Assembly: GCA_963849635.1 (NCBI GenBank)
Contig: CAWKIA010000019.1
Span: forward strand, 186,001-250,000
DNA length: 64,000 bases
Source: CAVRUD01 sp963849635
GTDB lineage: Bacteria > Chloroflexota > Chloroflexia > Thermomicrobiales > UBA6265
Reading direction: 5' to 3'
This document shows, piece by piece, positions 32,676-44,419 of this stretch (within the stretch, counting starts at the first letter, position 1; every line of letters starts with the position of its first letter). Under the pieces are notes generated by a model. The model ran no database searches. It worked only from the letters and a program-made list of their open reading frames with translations, and was not told the DNA's origin. Both the position numbers and the translations under genes were made by a program.

Positions 32676-35600
32676 ATGCGTTTGCCTGCGCGATTCGGCC
32701 GGACCGTACCTGAGCATCAGCGCGGCGCCCGAGCCCTGCCCCACGCCCGACGCGGGAGACGTCGCCCTGGCCTCGGAGGGTTGCCCCTCCATATCCTTGG
32801 CGCGTTGGTCTTGCTGGTCAATCTGTTCGGGCCGATGGCTCAGATCGCGGCCGCGGCTCCCGTGCCGTTGCCCGATCGATATCTGGAGCGCGCCCAGCCG
32901 CAGCCGAACACGCCGCCGCCCTTCCCGGCGCCGACCCAGGTGGTCGCGATCGGCAACTTCCAGGGCGCGCTCGGTTGTGGCGATTACGATCCCAACTGTG
33001 GCGCCACGCAACTGAGCGAGAACCGCGGGATCTGGAGCGGCAGCTTCCCGATCCCGCCCGGGAGCTACTCCTTCCGGATCGCGGCCCAGAGCGACCAGCT
33101 ACGCTCGCTGGGCCAGAACGCCGACCCGAACGGTGGTGATCTGTCGCTCGACGTTCCGGGCGATGCCACTGGCGCGTACTTCGAGTACAACCCGCGCACC
33201 GGCGAGATCATCGCCGAGGCGTACGCCGCCAGGGTCGTCCTGAGCGGCGACTTCGGCACGATTGACATGCGCCCGAGCGGGGGCAACTTCGAGGCGTTCG
33301 TCAGCCTCCAGCCCGGTGCATACACCTTCCAGGTGGTCGCGGACGACCAGCCGGTCGGCGAGCCCCAGCAGATCAGCGTCGATAACGCCGCTCGCATCCT
33401 GTTCCAGGCGGATGGAAGCGGCAACGTTCAGACCGAACAGGTCGATCAGGCGGGCCTGACCGTCACCAAGACGGACGAGAGCGGTGCGCCGCTGTCGGGC
33501 TCGTGCTTCTCCCTCTACGACGGTGGCAATCTAGGCACCCAGGCCTGCGATATCGACGACGGCGCCGACGGTTCGACGTTCTTGCTCTTCCAGAATGGCG
33601 TCAACTCTGGCTCGTACGAGCTCGTCGAGACCTTCACGCCAGATGGCCAGACCCAGGCCGATTCCCAGGATGTCCAGATCAACTCCGGTTCCTTCGATTC
33701 CCTCACGGTGACCGTGGGCGGTGGCGGAGATAGAGGACACCGGTGATACCAGGGCGACGAGCCGGATGAGGAAGAAACTCCGGAAGACGACGGCCAGGAC
33801 GAGCCGACGGTCGATTCCGGCGTGACGGTCTTTATCTTCGCCGTCGATGCCAACGATCAGAACCTGCTCCTGCCCGGCGCCTGCTTCGAAGCGGACGGCG
33901 GTGCGGAGACGTGCGATAACGACGACGGTTCCAATGACGGCCAGACCGAGCTGAGCGTGGAGCCGGGATCGGTATCCGTTACCGAGACCGAAGCACCGGA
34001 CGGTTACGAGAACGCGGGCAACTTCACGATCGACGCCTTCGACGGCGGTCAGTACGCGCTGCCGCACTCGCCCAGCCAGGATGATCAGAGGACGACGATC
34101 AAGGCGATGAAGAGCCGACCGAGGATATCCAGGATGAGGGCCTCGGTAGCCTGACGATCGAGAGCCGGGATGAGAACGGCAATCTGATTCCGGGTGGCTG
34201 CTTCGCGGGCGCCAACGACATCGGGCCGTACGGTCCGAAGTGCGATGACGATCAGGACGGCGAGGTCGAATTCACCGACCTCGGTCCGGGCGAACAGACC
34301 ATCACCGAGACCCAGCCTGCTCCGGGCTTCGACGAGGCCGCCGACACCGAGCAGACGGTCGATGTCGGCCCGAACGAGAGCGAGACGATCACCTTCGAGT
34401 ACGCCTCCGCCGGGCAGGGCGTCCAGGGTGACGACACCCGCCGAGGACGACACGATCAACCTGAAGACGAAGTGACCCCAGAGGGCGACGAAGGCGACGA
34501 GGGCCCTGGCACGCTCACGATCCTGGCCGAGGATGAGAATGGAAATCCGCTCGGTGGCGGCTGCTATACCGTCGAGAACAGCTCCGGCAGCTATGGCCCA
34601 TTCTGCGATCAGGAAAACGACGGTGAGGTCCAACTAACCCAGGTCTTCCCGGGCGAAAACACCGTCACCGAGGATTCGCCCCCTCCAGGCGCGGGCGACG
34701 TCGACGACGACACCAAGTCGGTTGATGTCGGCTCCGGTGCGGACGAGGAGATCACCTTCGTCTACGCGGCAGCCCAGGACGAGGAAGAGCCGACCCAAGA
34801 GCCTGAGGACGAAGTGACCCCCGAGGGCGACGACGGAGGCGATGAGGGACCCGGCACCCTCACGATTCTGGCCCAGGACGAGAACGGCAATCCGCTGGGA
34901 GGAGGCTGCTACTCAGTCGAGAACGCCTCCGGCAGCTACGGCCCGTTCTGTGATCAGGAAAATGATGGTCAGGTCCAGCTAACCGAGGTCTTCCCGGGCG
35001 AGAACTCCGTGACCGAAGACTCCGCTCCTCCGGGCGCGGGCGATGTCGATGACGATTCGAAGTCGGTCGATGTTGGCTCGGGCGAGGACGAGGAGATCAC
35101 CTTCGTCTACGGCGCGCCGGACGACGTTGAAGAACCGACCGCGGAACCGACCGAAGAATCGGATCAGGGCGACGACGGCGATCAGCCGGAGGGCGAGGGC
35201 GCGAGCCTGCGCTACGTCCGCACCGACGATAGCGGCAACCTGCTCGGCGGCGCCTGCATCCGGCTCGAAGGGTTCGAGTTCCGCGATGTCTGCGACAACG
35301 GCGACGGCGACGGCGATCCGACCGACGGCGTGATCCTGGTCGAGAACCTGGAGCCGAGCGACTACCTGGTCACTGAGATCCAGAGCCCGGAGGGCACCCA
35401 GGCGCCCGAGTCGAGCTTCGCCACCGTCACCGAAGGGCCAGACCGAAGAGTTAGAGGCATCCAGCGAAGCGCCGGTGGAGGAAGAGGAACCGACGGCCGG
35501 AGCCGACGCCCACCGTAGAGCCCGAGCCAACGGAAGTCCCGACCGGCGATGTGGTGGTACTCCTCCAGCAGGAGGACGGCACCCCGCTCGGCGGCGGCTG

Positions 35601-38600
35601 CTTCGAACTCGTCGACGCAACGGCAGCAGCGTCGGCGGCGAGGTCTGCGACGACGACGGCGATGTGCCGGACGACGGCCGCACCGGCTTCCTCGGCGTCG
35701 AAGTTGGCAGCTACACGCTCGTCCAGACTGAGACCCAGGATGGCTTCGAGACCGCCGCCGACCAGGCCGTGAACATGGTGCCAGAGGGCGTCCAGGTCAC
35801 GGTCACCAACGAGGAGACCCCGCCGGAGACCGGTGATCTTCAGATCGACCGCCGCAACCAGGACGGCCAGCGCGTCCCTGGCTCCTGCTTCGCCGTGACG
35901 GCTCAGGATGGTACCGTAACCGGTCCGGTCTGCGACAACGGCGAGGGTGACGCAAACGACGATGACGGCCGGATTCGGATCAACGACCTGGTCGAGAGCG
36001 AGGTCACGGTCGCCGAGACCCAGGCTCCGGAAGGCCTGCTCCCGGCCGATCCGCAGAACACGACCATCGATCCAAGCCAGACGGCCCAGTTGACGTTCGA
36101 GACCGGCGCGAGCCGCGGCCGCGTCACGGTCGAGTTCCGCGACGAGGAGAGCGGCAATCCGGTCAACGGCGGCTGCGCCCAACTGACCGACGCCGCCAAC
36201 AGCACGCTCGCGTTCTGTGATGCCGACGACGGAGCCGAAGACGGTCAGATCGTTCTGATCGACTTCTTCCCCGGCCCGTACGCAGTCGCGGTGACCCAGC
36301 CGCCAGCGGGGTACGAGACGCCCTCGCCGCAGACGGTCGAAATCGTCGCGGGCGAAACGGCAACGGTGACCTTCGCGCTGACCCTGGCCATTGGGTCGCT
36401 CGAGATCTCCACGGTCGATGAAAGCAACCAGCGTCCTGGGCGGCGCCTGCTACACGATCGCCGGCCCGACTAATGCCGGCGAGGTCTGCGACAACGGCGA
36501 CGGTGACGACGCGAGCGAGGACGGACTCGTTCGGGTTCTGAACCTCCTGGCCGGCGACTACACCGTGACCCAGTCGACCGCGACGGAGGGTTTCGATCCG
36601 GCGGCGGCCGAACAGACGGCCGCGGTCGTTGCCCAGGAGACCGCCAGCCTGACTTTCACCAACGCTGAGAGCGGCGGCACGGTCGAGATCGTCAAGACCG
36701 ACGAGAACGACGCTCCGCTGGCAGGCTCCTGCTTCGAGTTGCAGGGCACGGAGAATTATGGACCGGTTTGTGACAATGGGAACGGTGACGCCGACAGTGA
36801 TCCAGGCGTAATCCGGCTCGAAAGCGTGGCCGAGGGTGACTACTCAGTCGTCGAGACGACCACGCCAGAGAACTACGAGACGGCGGCCAATGGCAGCGTC
36901 ACGGTGACGGAAGGTGAAGTCTCGACCGTCACCGTCCAGAACCTGCCGCCGCCCGGCGCGGTCCAGTTCGTCAAGACCGATGAGAACGGTGATCCGCTCG
37001 GCGAGGCCTGCTTTGCGCTCACCGGTGGCGACGGCTTCGGCCCGGTCTGCGACAACGGCGACGGTGACGGTGACGACGCCGAGGGCTCCATCCTGATCGG
37101 CGACGTTCCGGCCGGCGACTACGGTTGGTCGGAGACTGAGGCGCCGGAAGGCTACGAAACGGCCGAGGGCGGCAACGTCACGGTCGCCAGCGGCGAGACG
37201 GCCACCGTCGAGGTCCAGAACGAGCCCGCTCCGCCGGAGTTCGGCGCGGTCGAGGTGGTAAAGACGGACGAGAACGGCGATCCGCTGGCCGAGTCCTGCT
37301 TCAGCCTGACCGGTGTTCAGAACTACGGCCCGGTCTGCGACAACGACGGCAACGACACCAACGATGCCGAGGGCACACTCGGCTTTGCTGAAGTGGCCCC
37401 GGGCGACTACCAAGCAGTGGAAGCCTCCACGCCGGACGGCTACCAGACGGCGGCCGACACCCCGGTGACGGTGATCGCCGGTGAGACGGCGACGGTCGAG
37501 GTCGAGAACGAGCCGGTGCCGGTCGAAAACGGCGCGGTCGAGATCACTAAGACCGACGAGAACAACGAACTCCTGGGCGGCGCCTGCTTCGGCCTGACGG
37601 GTCCGAGCGAAGTCGCGCCGGTCTGCGACAACGCCGACGGCGACGCCGACAATGAGACTGGCGTCATCCTGATCGAGGATGTCGCGGCAGGCGAGTACAC
37701 GGTCAACGAGGCAACGGTCCCGACCGGGTACCAGGCCGCGGCTCCGACCCCGGTCACGGTGGTTGAGGGCGAGACCGCTGAGCTGACCGTGCAGAACCTG
37801 CTTGTTCCGCCGGCGGTTGGCAGCGTCACGGTCCTTGCTCAGGGCACTGACTCCGCACCGGTTCCGGACGCCTGCTACAGCGTCACCGGCGGTGGGTTCA
37901 GCGCCGAGATCTGCGACAACGCCCCGAATGACCCGGACAGCACGATCGGCTCGATCGGGTTCGATATCGTCCCGGCCGTCGAGGTGACGGTCACTGAGAC
38001 GACGGCGCCGACCGGCTACAACCCGGCCGATCCGGCGACCCAAACGGCGACGGTCATGGCCGATACCGAATCGGAAGTCACGTTCGCGCACACGGCGGTC
38101 GATGACTCCGGCGAGACCGGCACCGTCCAGATCGAACTGCAGAGTGAGGATGGCGCACCGGCCGAGACGGACGAATGCTTCGTGCTCCGGTCCGATACCG
38201 ATGAACTCGGACCGTTCTGCGACAACGGCGATGGTGATACGGACGATGCGGCCGGCAAGATCCTGGTCGAGGATGTTCCGACCGGTGTCTGGACGGTCGT
38301 GCAGCCGGCCGCGGAAGAGGCTCAGCAGAACTTCGCCGCCGCTGCCGAGGTCGAAGGCCTCGCCGCCGAGCAGAAGACCGTCACGGTCCAGGCGAACGTG
38401 ATCGTCATCGTGATCATCATCATCATCATCGTCGAGCCGACGGAAGGCGATCTCCTCATCCGCAAGGAAGATGAGCATGGCAACCTGCTGGCGGGCGCCT
38501 GCTTCACGCTGACCTCGCTGGACGACAGTGAGGAAATCGTCCTCTGCGATGGCGATGAAGACGACGGAAGCGGTGCGGGTGGCCTGATCCGGTTCAACGA

Positions 38601-41070
38601 CATACCGGTGGGCGCATTTAGCCTCACCGAGTCGACTCCTCCACCAGGGTATGCCGCGGTCGAGCTCGACAATATTGACATCGCGCCCGGTGGAGTGGTC
38701 CAGATCACGGTCGAGAACGAGCCCCTGGACGAGACCGGCCAACTGGTCGTAACCAAGACCGACACCGAGGACAACCCGCTTCCGGGCGCCTGCTGGAGGA
38801 TCCAGAACGGCCAGGGCCAGGTTGTGGTTCCTCAGGTCTGCGACGACGCCGATGGCGATGACGACGGCGTCACGACCTTCGGCGAAGTCCCGCCCGGCGA
38901 TTGGACGCTCCGGGAAATGGTCGCGCCGGATGGGTACGAACTTGCGCCCAACCGGCTGGTCCACATCATCTCCGGTCAGCCAACCGAGGTCTCGGTTGAG
39001 GACAGCTTGCAGCCGGGCACGATCGTGGTCGAGAAGCGGCGCGAGGGTCCGAACGGCAACCTGCTGGCCGGCGCCTGCTTCCGCCTCGACGGCGACACGA
39101 ACTACGACGAGATCTGCGACAAAGACGACGGCCTGAACGACGGCCGCACCCGCTTCCTGGGGGTGATCCCGGGCGACTACGACGTGGTCGAGACGGTGAC
39201 GCCGCCCGGCTACCAGACGGCCGATCCTGACCAGGTGACCGCGGTTGCCGGACACAGCGTGACGATCGTGATCGTCGACGTGCCGCTGCCAAATCCGGAA
39301 GAGACCGGCCGCCTGGTGATCCACAAGGTCGACCAGAACGGCTACGCGCTGCCGGGCGCCTGCTTCACCCTCCGCCAGGGCTCGGCGACGGTGGTCGGTG
39401 AGGTCTGCGACGAGGACGACGGCGACTACGACGGCGACATCATCTTCGAGGAGGTGGGAGTCGGGACATACCAGACGCACGAGACCCGGAAGCCGTCGGC
39501 GGACTACCAGAGCGTGGCCCCGGTCGAGGTCGAGATCGTGGAGAACGAGACGACCGAGATCGAGATCGTCAACACGCTGCGGCTCGGCCGGATCGTGATC
39601 GTCAAGACCAACCAGCAGGGTCACCCGCTGGCCAACGCCTGCTTCGACGTCGCCCCGGATGGCAAGGGACCGAAATGCACCGACGCCACCGGCCAGGTGG
39701 CCTTCCAGGGACTGCTGCCGGGCAAGTACAGCATCACCGAAACGCAGGCACCTCAGGGCTACCTGACGACCGCGCCGTACAACAACGTGGTCGTCAAGCC
39801 AGGCGTCACGACCGTGATCGAGGTGGTCGACAAGAAGGCGCCACCGCCGCCGGAGACCGGCTCCGTCCGGATCATCAAGTTCTACTGCACCGCCGGCAAG
39901 GGTGGTGAGTTCACCCAGATCTTCGACTCGTCCAACCCGGGCTCCCAGCAGCAGCTCACCAAGACGGCGGGATGCTCGAACGGCGTTGCCACCTTCACGA
40001 TCCAGCGGGTTGGCGGTGAAGGCGGTCCTGGCCAGGTTCAGACCGGCCAGAACGGCACCTACCAGACCAACCTGGGACAGGGGACCTACAGGCTGACGGA
40101 GACCAACCCCGATCTGCCGGGGCCGTCCACCGAGGACTTCCAGATCTACACCGGCCAGCAGACCACGATCGTGGTGATCAACTGGGTCAAGCCGCCGCCG
40201 CCGGCGCCGGTTGGGATCTCGGTGATCAAGTACACCTGCGATCCAGGCTACGCTGGAACCTACTACGCCGACTTCCTGGCGGCCTGTGGTGACCCGAGCC
40301 AGCTCACCAATGGCGTCACCTTCCGGATCTCTGGCCAGGCGACTGGCAAGGCTGTCACCGGCGACGGTGGCCAGAAGGGGGTCACAGGGTTCGGCAAGCT
40401 GCCGGCGGGCAACTACACGATCAAGGAGGAGATCCCGTACTACACGACGGCCTACATCTTCTGCGGCCTGGACGTGAACAATCCGACGCTCAAGGCGGTG
40501 AACCAGCCGATCTCGGTCAACCTCAAGCCGGGACAGCAACTCACCTGTGTGGCGTTCAACGTTCCGCCGCAGGTCACGAAGACGACGGGCTCGATCTTGA
40601 TCCACAAGTTGAACTGCCCGATCAAGACCCCGCCGGCGGGCTACAACTACGCGGCGAACTGCAAGCCGCAGACCTTCTCGGTCCAGTTCTCCTTGAGCAT
40701 CTACAACGGCGAGACCAAGAAGTTCGAGCCGAAGACGACCGGAGGAACGAACTCCGACGGCCTGCTCCGATTCGACAACCTGACACCGGGCACATACGAG
40801 CTGACTGAGGTCGGACAAAACTGGTGCTTCGCGGAGTCCACCTCGGTGAACTCGAAGGGCAACGTGATCGTCAAGGCCAATCAGCTCGCCGAGGTCTGGA
40901 TCTACAACTGCAACCCGACCAAGAACCCGCCGAACACGGGTGCCGGTCCGATGGCTAGCGTCAGTGGCGGCGCTGGCGGGATCGGGAGCATGGGCGGTAT
41001 CGCCTTCGGGCTGGTCTGGCCGCTGGCGGCCGGGCTGGGCTTCCGGCTCCGACGGCGGCGGGCGGCTTAA
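32676..41070 (+). CDS. Giant secreted SpaA-like repeat protein (several frameshifts)
   Basis: A surface protein of about 2,800 aa. Signal/anchor at residues 30-62 (ILGALVLLVNLFGPMAQIAAAA); an X25-like (pullulanase-type) beta domain with IGNFQGALGCGDYDPNC about residues 80-260; then about 24 SpaA/Cna-B-type prealbumin-fold domains of 80-115 aa. Most carry KTDENGDPLxGACF, then CDNGDGD and an ETxxPxGY ending. The C-terminus reads NPPNTGAG, a hydrophobic stretch and RRRR, like a sortase signal. At least six indels lie near 33740 (with in-frame TGA at 33744), 34080, 35445, 35510, 35620 and 36425; net +1. The last frame is intact from 36391 to the stop (about 1,550 codons). ATG 32676 has AGGAG 8 nt upstream. 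Likely a cell-wall stalk or adhesin. Confidence 0.8.
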
Positions 41071-41071
41071 C

Positions 41072-41128
41072 AGCCCCCTAACCCCTCCGGCCCCTCTTCC
41101 CCCTGCCGCAGCAGGGGGAAGAGGGGAA
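41072..41128. repeat. Dispersed repeat, family C (copy 3)
   Basis: CAGCCCCCTAACCCCTCCGG, then hairpin CTTCCCCCTGC...GCAGGGGGAAG. It begins 2 nt after the giant-gene stop codon. Confidence 0.85.
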
Positions 41129-41165
41129 CCGAGGCGATCTTGTTCGCCTGAATTGACGAAAACTG

Positions 41166-41206
41166 GCGGCGCCGGCCGGGATTCTTCCTGGCCGGCGCCG
41201 CTTTTT
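41166..41206 (+). terminator. Rho-independent terminator after giant gene
   Basis: A perfect 12-bp stem (GCGGCGCCGGCC at 41166-41177 with GGCCGGCGCCGC at 41190-41201), 12-nt loop, and TTTTT at 41202-41206. This is the clearest intrinsic terminator in the window. Confidence 0.9.
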
Positions 41207-41325
41207 CTGCATACCGGTGTACCATAATGGGATCACAGCGAAGAACGTCGCGGCCCTCTGGGGTCGAGGATGCGGGTGCGGACTGGTGGCTGGCCGGTCT
41301 TGCCCGCGAGGGAGCCGGGTTGCGC

Positions 41326-43821
41326 ATGTACGGAATCGATCGCGTCTTCGGGGCTGGGCGGGAGACGACTGGCCGGGTTTCGGTCTGTCTGACCATGGTG
41401 CTTTGCCTTGCCGTCATCGTCGGTGGCACACCCGGCCTGGTTTACGGCGCGGGCGCGCCCGGGGAGCGGTCAGCCCGGGCGGTGGTTGCCCAGGAGGGTC
41501 TCGCCGGCGACGTCATCGTCGTGCTCGACCAGAGTGCCGGGTTCCAGGCGGCCGAGGCGGTCGACGTGGCCGTTGAAGCGACTGGTCAAGAGCCGGTCCA
41601 CGTCTACGACTCGGCAATCAACGGGTTCTCGGCGACGCTCACGGCGGCGGAGGTCGAAGAGCTGGCGGAGGATCCGAACGTCGTCGCCATCATCCCCGAC
41701 ATCACCTTCTATCCGGCGGCGCAGACATTGCCGACTGGCGTCAACCGGATCGACGCCGACCAGAACCCGACCGCCAATATCAACGGCTCCGATGAGCGGG
41801 TAAACGCGGATGTCGCGGTTCTGGACGCGGGCATCGGCGCCAACTCGGATATCAATCTCGCCGGCGGCGTCGATTGCTTTGGGGAAAATACCGGTGACTA
41901 CGGCGACACCCCCGTCGGGCACGGCACCCATGTCTCCGGGACGATCGGCGCGCTCGACAACGGCTCGGGCATGGTCGGCGTTGCGCCGGGAGTCAGGATC
42001 TGGATGATCAAGGTGATGAGCACCAATCCAGCCGGGCAGTTGACGGGGAATCTGTCCGATCTGATGTGCGGCCTTGAATGGGTTCTGGACAACGCCGGCA
42101 CCATCGATGTCGCCAACATGAGCCTGACGGGAACTGGATCGGACGGGACCTGCGCCGACAACGGCCTGCGCGAGATGATCTGCGCGGTCGCGGGCGCGGG
42201 CGTCCGGCTGGTCGCGGCGGCTGGCAACAGTGGCGGCGACACCAGCAGTGTTATTCCCGCGACGTATCCGGAAGTGATCGCGGTCTCAGGGTTCAGTGAC
42301 TCGGATGGCCAACCAGGGAACGACACGTTCTACAGCAGCAGCAACCATGGACCGGATGTTGATATCGCCGCGCCAGCGGTCAACATTCTGTCGTCGGCCC
42401 CAGGTGATGGCACGTCGACCAAGACCGGCACCAGCATGGCGGCGGCCCACGTGACCGGCGCGATTGCCCTCACGGTGGCGGGTGGCGGCGACATCTTCGC
42501 CATGGCCAAGCCCCAGAACAGCAGCGCGGGCTTTACCGGCGATGTCGACGGTATTCCCGAGCCGGTCCTGTGTGTTGGTCCGTGCGGAGCGGCGCAGAGC
42601 GCGTCGATGACGCTGAACAAGACCCGGTCGACCGTCAACGTGAATGTCACTGCCGCCTTGACAGGGTTCCCGGCGAACACGAGCGTGACGGTCGCGTTCG
42701 TGGGGACGAGCTACCCCTCGTCGGCAACGGTGACGACCAACGGCAGCGGCGCGGCCACCGCGAAGGTGAAGGTGCCGGCGACACCGTTGGGGACCTACAC
42801 GATCCGGGCAACCGCTGGCAGCACGGTGGTGAATCGATCGTTCGAGGTAGCGCCTCGGATCAAGGTCATTCCGGGCAGCGGCAACCGAGGCGATACCGTC
42901 GATGTGTCTCTGCGCGGCTTTGCCAAGAAGGAGACCGTCCGTATCCGCTGGCGGGTCAACGGGTCATATGTCCAGTTGAAGACTGTGACGACCTCCAATT
43001 CGGGGAGCGCCAACGTTGACGTGCAGGTGCCGAACAACGCCGATGCCGGGGCGAACTCGGTCCGGGGCGATGGCACCGTTGCCAGGGCACAGACGAATGC
43101 CTTTATCGTGAATGGCGCCGCCCTGCGGTCAGCGGCTGAGGAGCCGCCTGGGACGCCGGAGGCGTCGCCAGTCGCGGGCACCCCAATTGCGATTCCGGTC
43201 GAAGAAGGGACCCCAGAGGCGACCGCGACGATCGAGGTAACGGTCGAGCCTACCGAGGAGCCAGCGGCGACTGAGGTCCCGACCGAAGTCCCAACGGAGG
43301 TTCCGACCGAAGTTCCGACCGAGACGCCGACACCCGAGCCAACGCCGTACGCGATCGTGGCCGATGTCAGCTCCGATCCGACGGTGCCGGGCTGGGTGAC
43401 CTACGACGATGATCCGCTGACCTACTGGGAGGTGACCGCGCCCGCTCCGGTGGTGGCGCAGTCCGTGGCCGAGGGAACACCTGAGGTCGTGCTTGAGCCC
43501 GCGCTTGGGCCGGACGGGCTACCGCTTCCCGCGGCGTCACTGGTGCTCGATCTGGGGACCTGGATGCCGGTCGGCACCGTCCGCTGGGTCTACGCGGTGG
43601 AGGACGTCGCCGACGATCTGCGGATCGAGGTGTCGGACGATGGCATCAACTGGATCACGGTGACCTATCCGGGCCAGGTGGGGAACGCCCTGGCAGGCGA
43701 GTGGCAGGAGCTTGTCCTGCCGCCCGCGACCTTCGGGGGCAGATACGTCCGGTTCGCATTCGAGAACCCGAACGGCGATCTGACGCTCGGCGGGATCGCT
43801 GAGTTGGAGATCTGGCCGTAG
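41326..43821 (+). CDS. Secreted subtilisin-like (S8) serine protease
   Basis: Exported protease of 831 aa. Signal peptide at residues 15-45 (VCLTMVLCLAVIVGG), an I9-type propeptide (VIVVLDQSAGF... GFSATLTAAEVEELAEDPNVVAIIPD), the S8 catalytic domain with Asp167 (VAVLDAGIG), His199 (GHGTHVSG) and Ser370 (GTSMAAAHV), and the oxyanion Asn in AAAGNSGG. After it come two Ig-like beta domains, a Thr/Glu/Pro/Val-rich linker (about 640-700) and a C-terminal discoidin/F5-8-type domain (WVTYDDDPLTYWEV...RYVRFAFENPNGDL). I chose ATG 41326 (GAGGGAG 11 nt upstream) over 41227. It follows the giant gene's terminator; it may process surface proteins. Confidence 0.9.
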   Translation: MYGIDRVFGAGRETTGRVSVCLTMVLCLAVIVGGTPGLVYGAGAPGERSARAVVAQEGLAGDVIVVLDQSAGFQAAEAVDVAVEATGQEPVHVYDSAINGFSATLTAAEVEELAEDPNVVAIIPDITFYPAAQTLPTGVNRIDADQNPTANINGSDERVNADVAVLDAGIGANSDINLAGGVDCFGENTGDYGDTPVGHGTHVSGTIGALDNGSGMVGVAPGVRIWMIKVMSTNPAGQLTGNLSDLMCGLEWVLDNAGTIDVANMSLTGTGSDGTCADNGLREMICAVAGAGVRLVAAAGNSGGDTSSVIPATYPEVIAVSGFSDSDGQPGNDTFYSSSNHGPDVDIAAPAVNILSSAPGDGTSTKTGTSMAAAHVTGAIALTVAGGGDIFAMAKPQNSSAGFTGDVDGIPEPVLCVGPCGAAQSASMTLNKTRSTVNVNVTAALTGFPANTSVTVAFVGTSYPSSATVTTNGSGAATAKVKVPATPLGTYTIRATAGSTVVNRSFEVAPRIKVIPGSGNRGDTVDVSLRGFAKKETVRIRWRVNGSYVQLKTVTTSNSGSANVDVQVPNNADAGANSVRGDGTVARAQTNAFIVNGAALRSAAEEPPGTPEASPVAGTPIAIPVEEGTPEATATIEVTVEPTEEPAATEVPTEVPTEVPTEVPTETPTPEPTPYAIVADVSSDPTVPGWVTYDDDPLTYWEVTAPAPVVAQSVAEGTPEVVLEPALGPDGLPLPAASLVLDLGTWMPVGTVRWVYAVEDVADDLRIEVSDDGINWITVTYPGQVGNALAGEWQELVLPPATFGGRYVRFAFENPNGDLTLGGIAELEIWP

Positions 43822-43906
43822 GGGATGGCGCGGCGTCTGGGGTCCCGGGCGTCGCGCACCCATCATGGGTCCGGGGCGTTGCGATTTGGCCGCGACGGTT
43901 ACCGTT

Positions 43907-44025
43907 GTAGGGGCGGACCGATGTGTCCGCCCGGCTGCGGACCGACCGATTCCCTGCTGGAAACGGCGTTCCTGACCTGAGACGATGCGGTTGGTTGCCG
44001 GGCGGACCGATGTGTCCGCCCCTAC
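43907..44025. repeat. Dispersed palindromic repeat, family A (copy 4)
   Basis: 119 bp with ends GTAGGGGCGGACCGATGTGT and ATGTGTCCGCCCCTAC. Read on the opposite strand, the interior aligns along its length with copy 1 (shared blocks CCGACCG, CCCTG.TGGA.ACG.CGTT, TGGTTG). It lies in the 598-bp gap between the protease and recA. Confidence 0.85.
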
Positions 44026-44180
44026 AAGGCGTTGCGCCGTCTCCGAACCGGAACCTGAATCTCATGTCAATGCAGTGGAACGCGTCGTATAGGTACTCAA
44101 ATGCAGATACCCGAACGTGCACACTATGGACTTACCGTAAAATCCCTGGTGGACGGGGTGATTCTGGCATCCCGAAGGTG

Positions 44181-44209
44181 TTGACGCGAGGCCGCCTAGA
44201 CAGTATTAT
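44181..44209 (+). promoter_or_regulatory. recA promoter
   Basis: TTGACG (44181-44186), 17-nt spacer, TATTAT (44204-44209): a near-consensus sigma70 promoter. The start point would be near 44216, with an operator immediately after it and a leader of about 200 nt. Confidence 0.75.
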
Positions 44210-44218
44210 TGGTGGACT

Positions 44219-44242
44219 GAAATAGAACATCCATTCTATTTC
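44219..44242. promoter_or_regulatory. LexA-like (SOS) operator at recA promoter
   Basis: Perfect 9-bp inverted repeat GAAATAGAA-N6-TTCTATTTC. Its centre reads GAACATCCATTC, which is the Gram-positive LexA box GAAC-N4-GTTC with one mismatch. It begins about 3 nt after the predicted transcription start. Confidence 0.6.
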
Positions 44243-44419
44243 GGAATCCGCCCCAGCAGATGGAATAACAGGTCAGACATCGGGCGGGCGGCGCCGGAAG
44301 CGGACAGCGATCGGCGTCGAGCGAGGTTTACACACATCGCGCCTGCTGCGGGCGCCGGAATAGAACGGCCGGATACGGCCGGAAGCGGGGTGGCGCACAC
44401 CCCGGGAGGACAGAACGGC

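Noticed and set aside
36844..40818. A very long antisense ORF (over 1,300 codons) opposite the giant gene
   Set aside because: It mirrors the codon pattern of the forward repeat gene (GC-rich third positions), has Asp/Arg/Val-rich low-complexity sequence and no start site or domain.
5097..44025. CRISPR-like array from the recurring GC-rich palindromes
   Set aside because: Copies are kilobases apart, not regularly spaced, and no cas gene is present.
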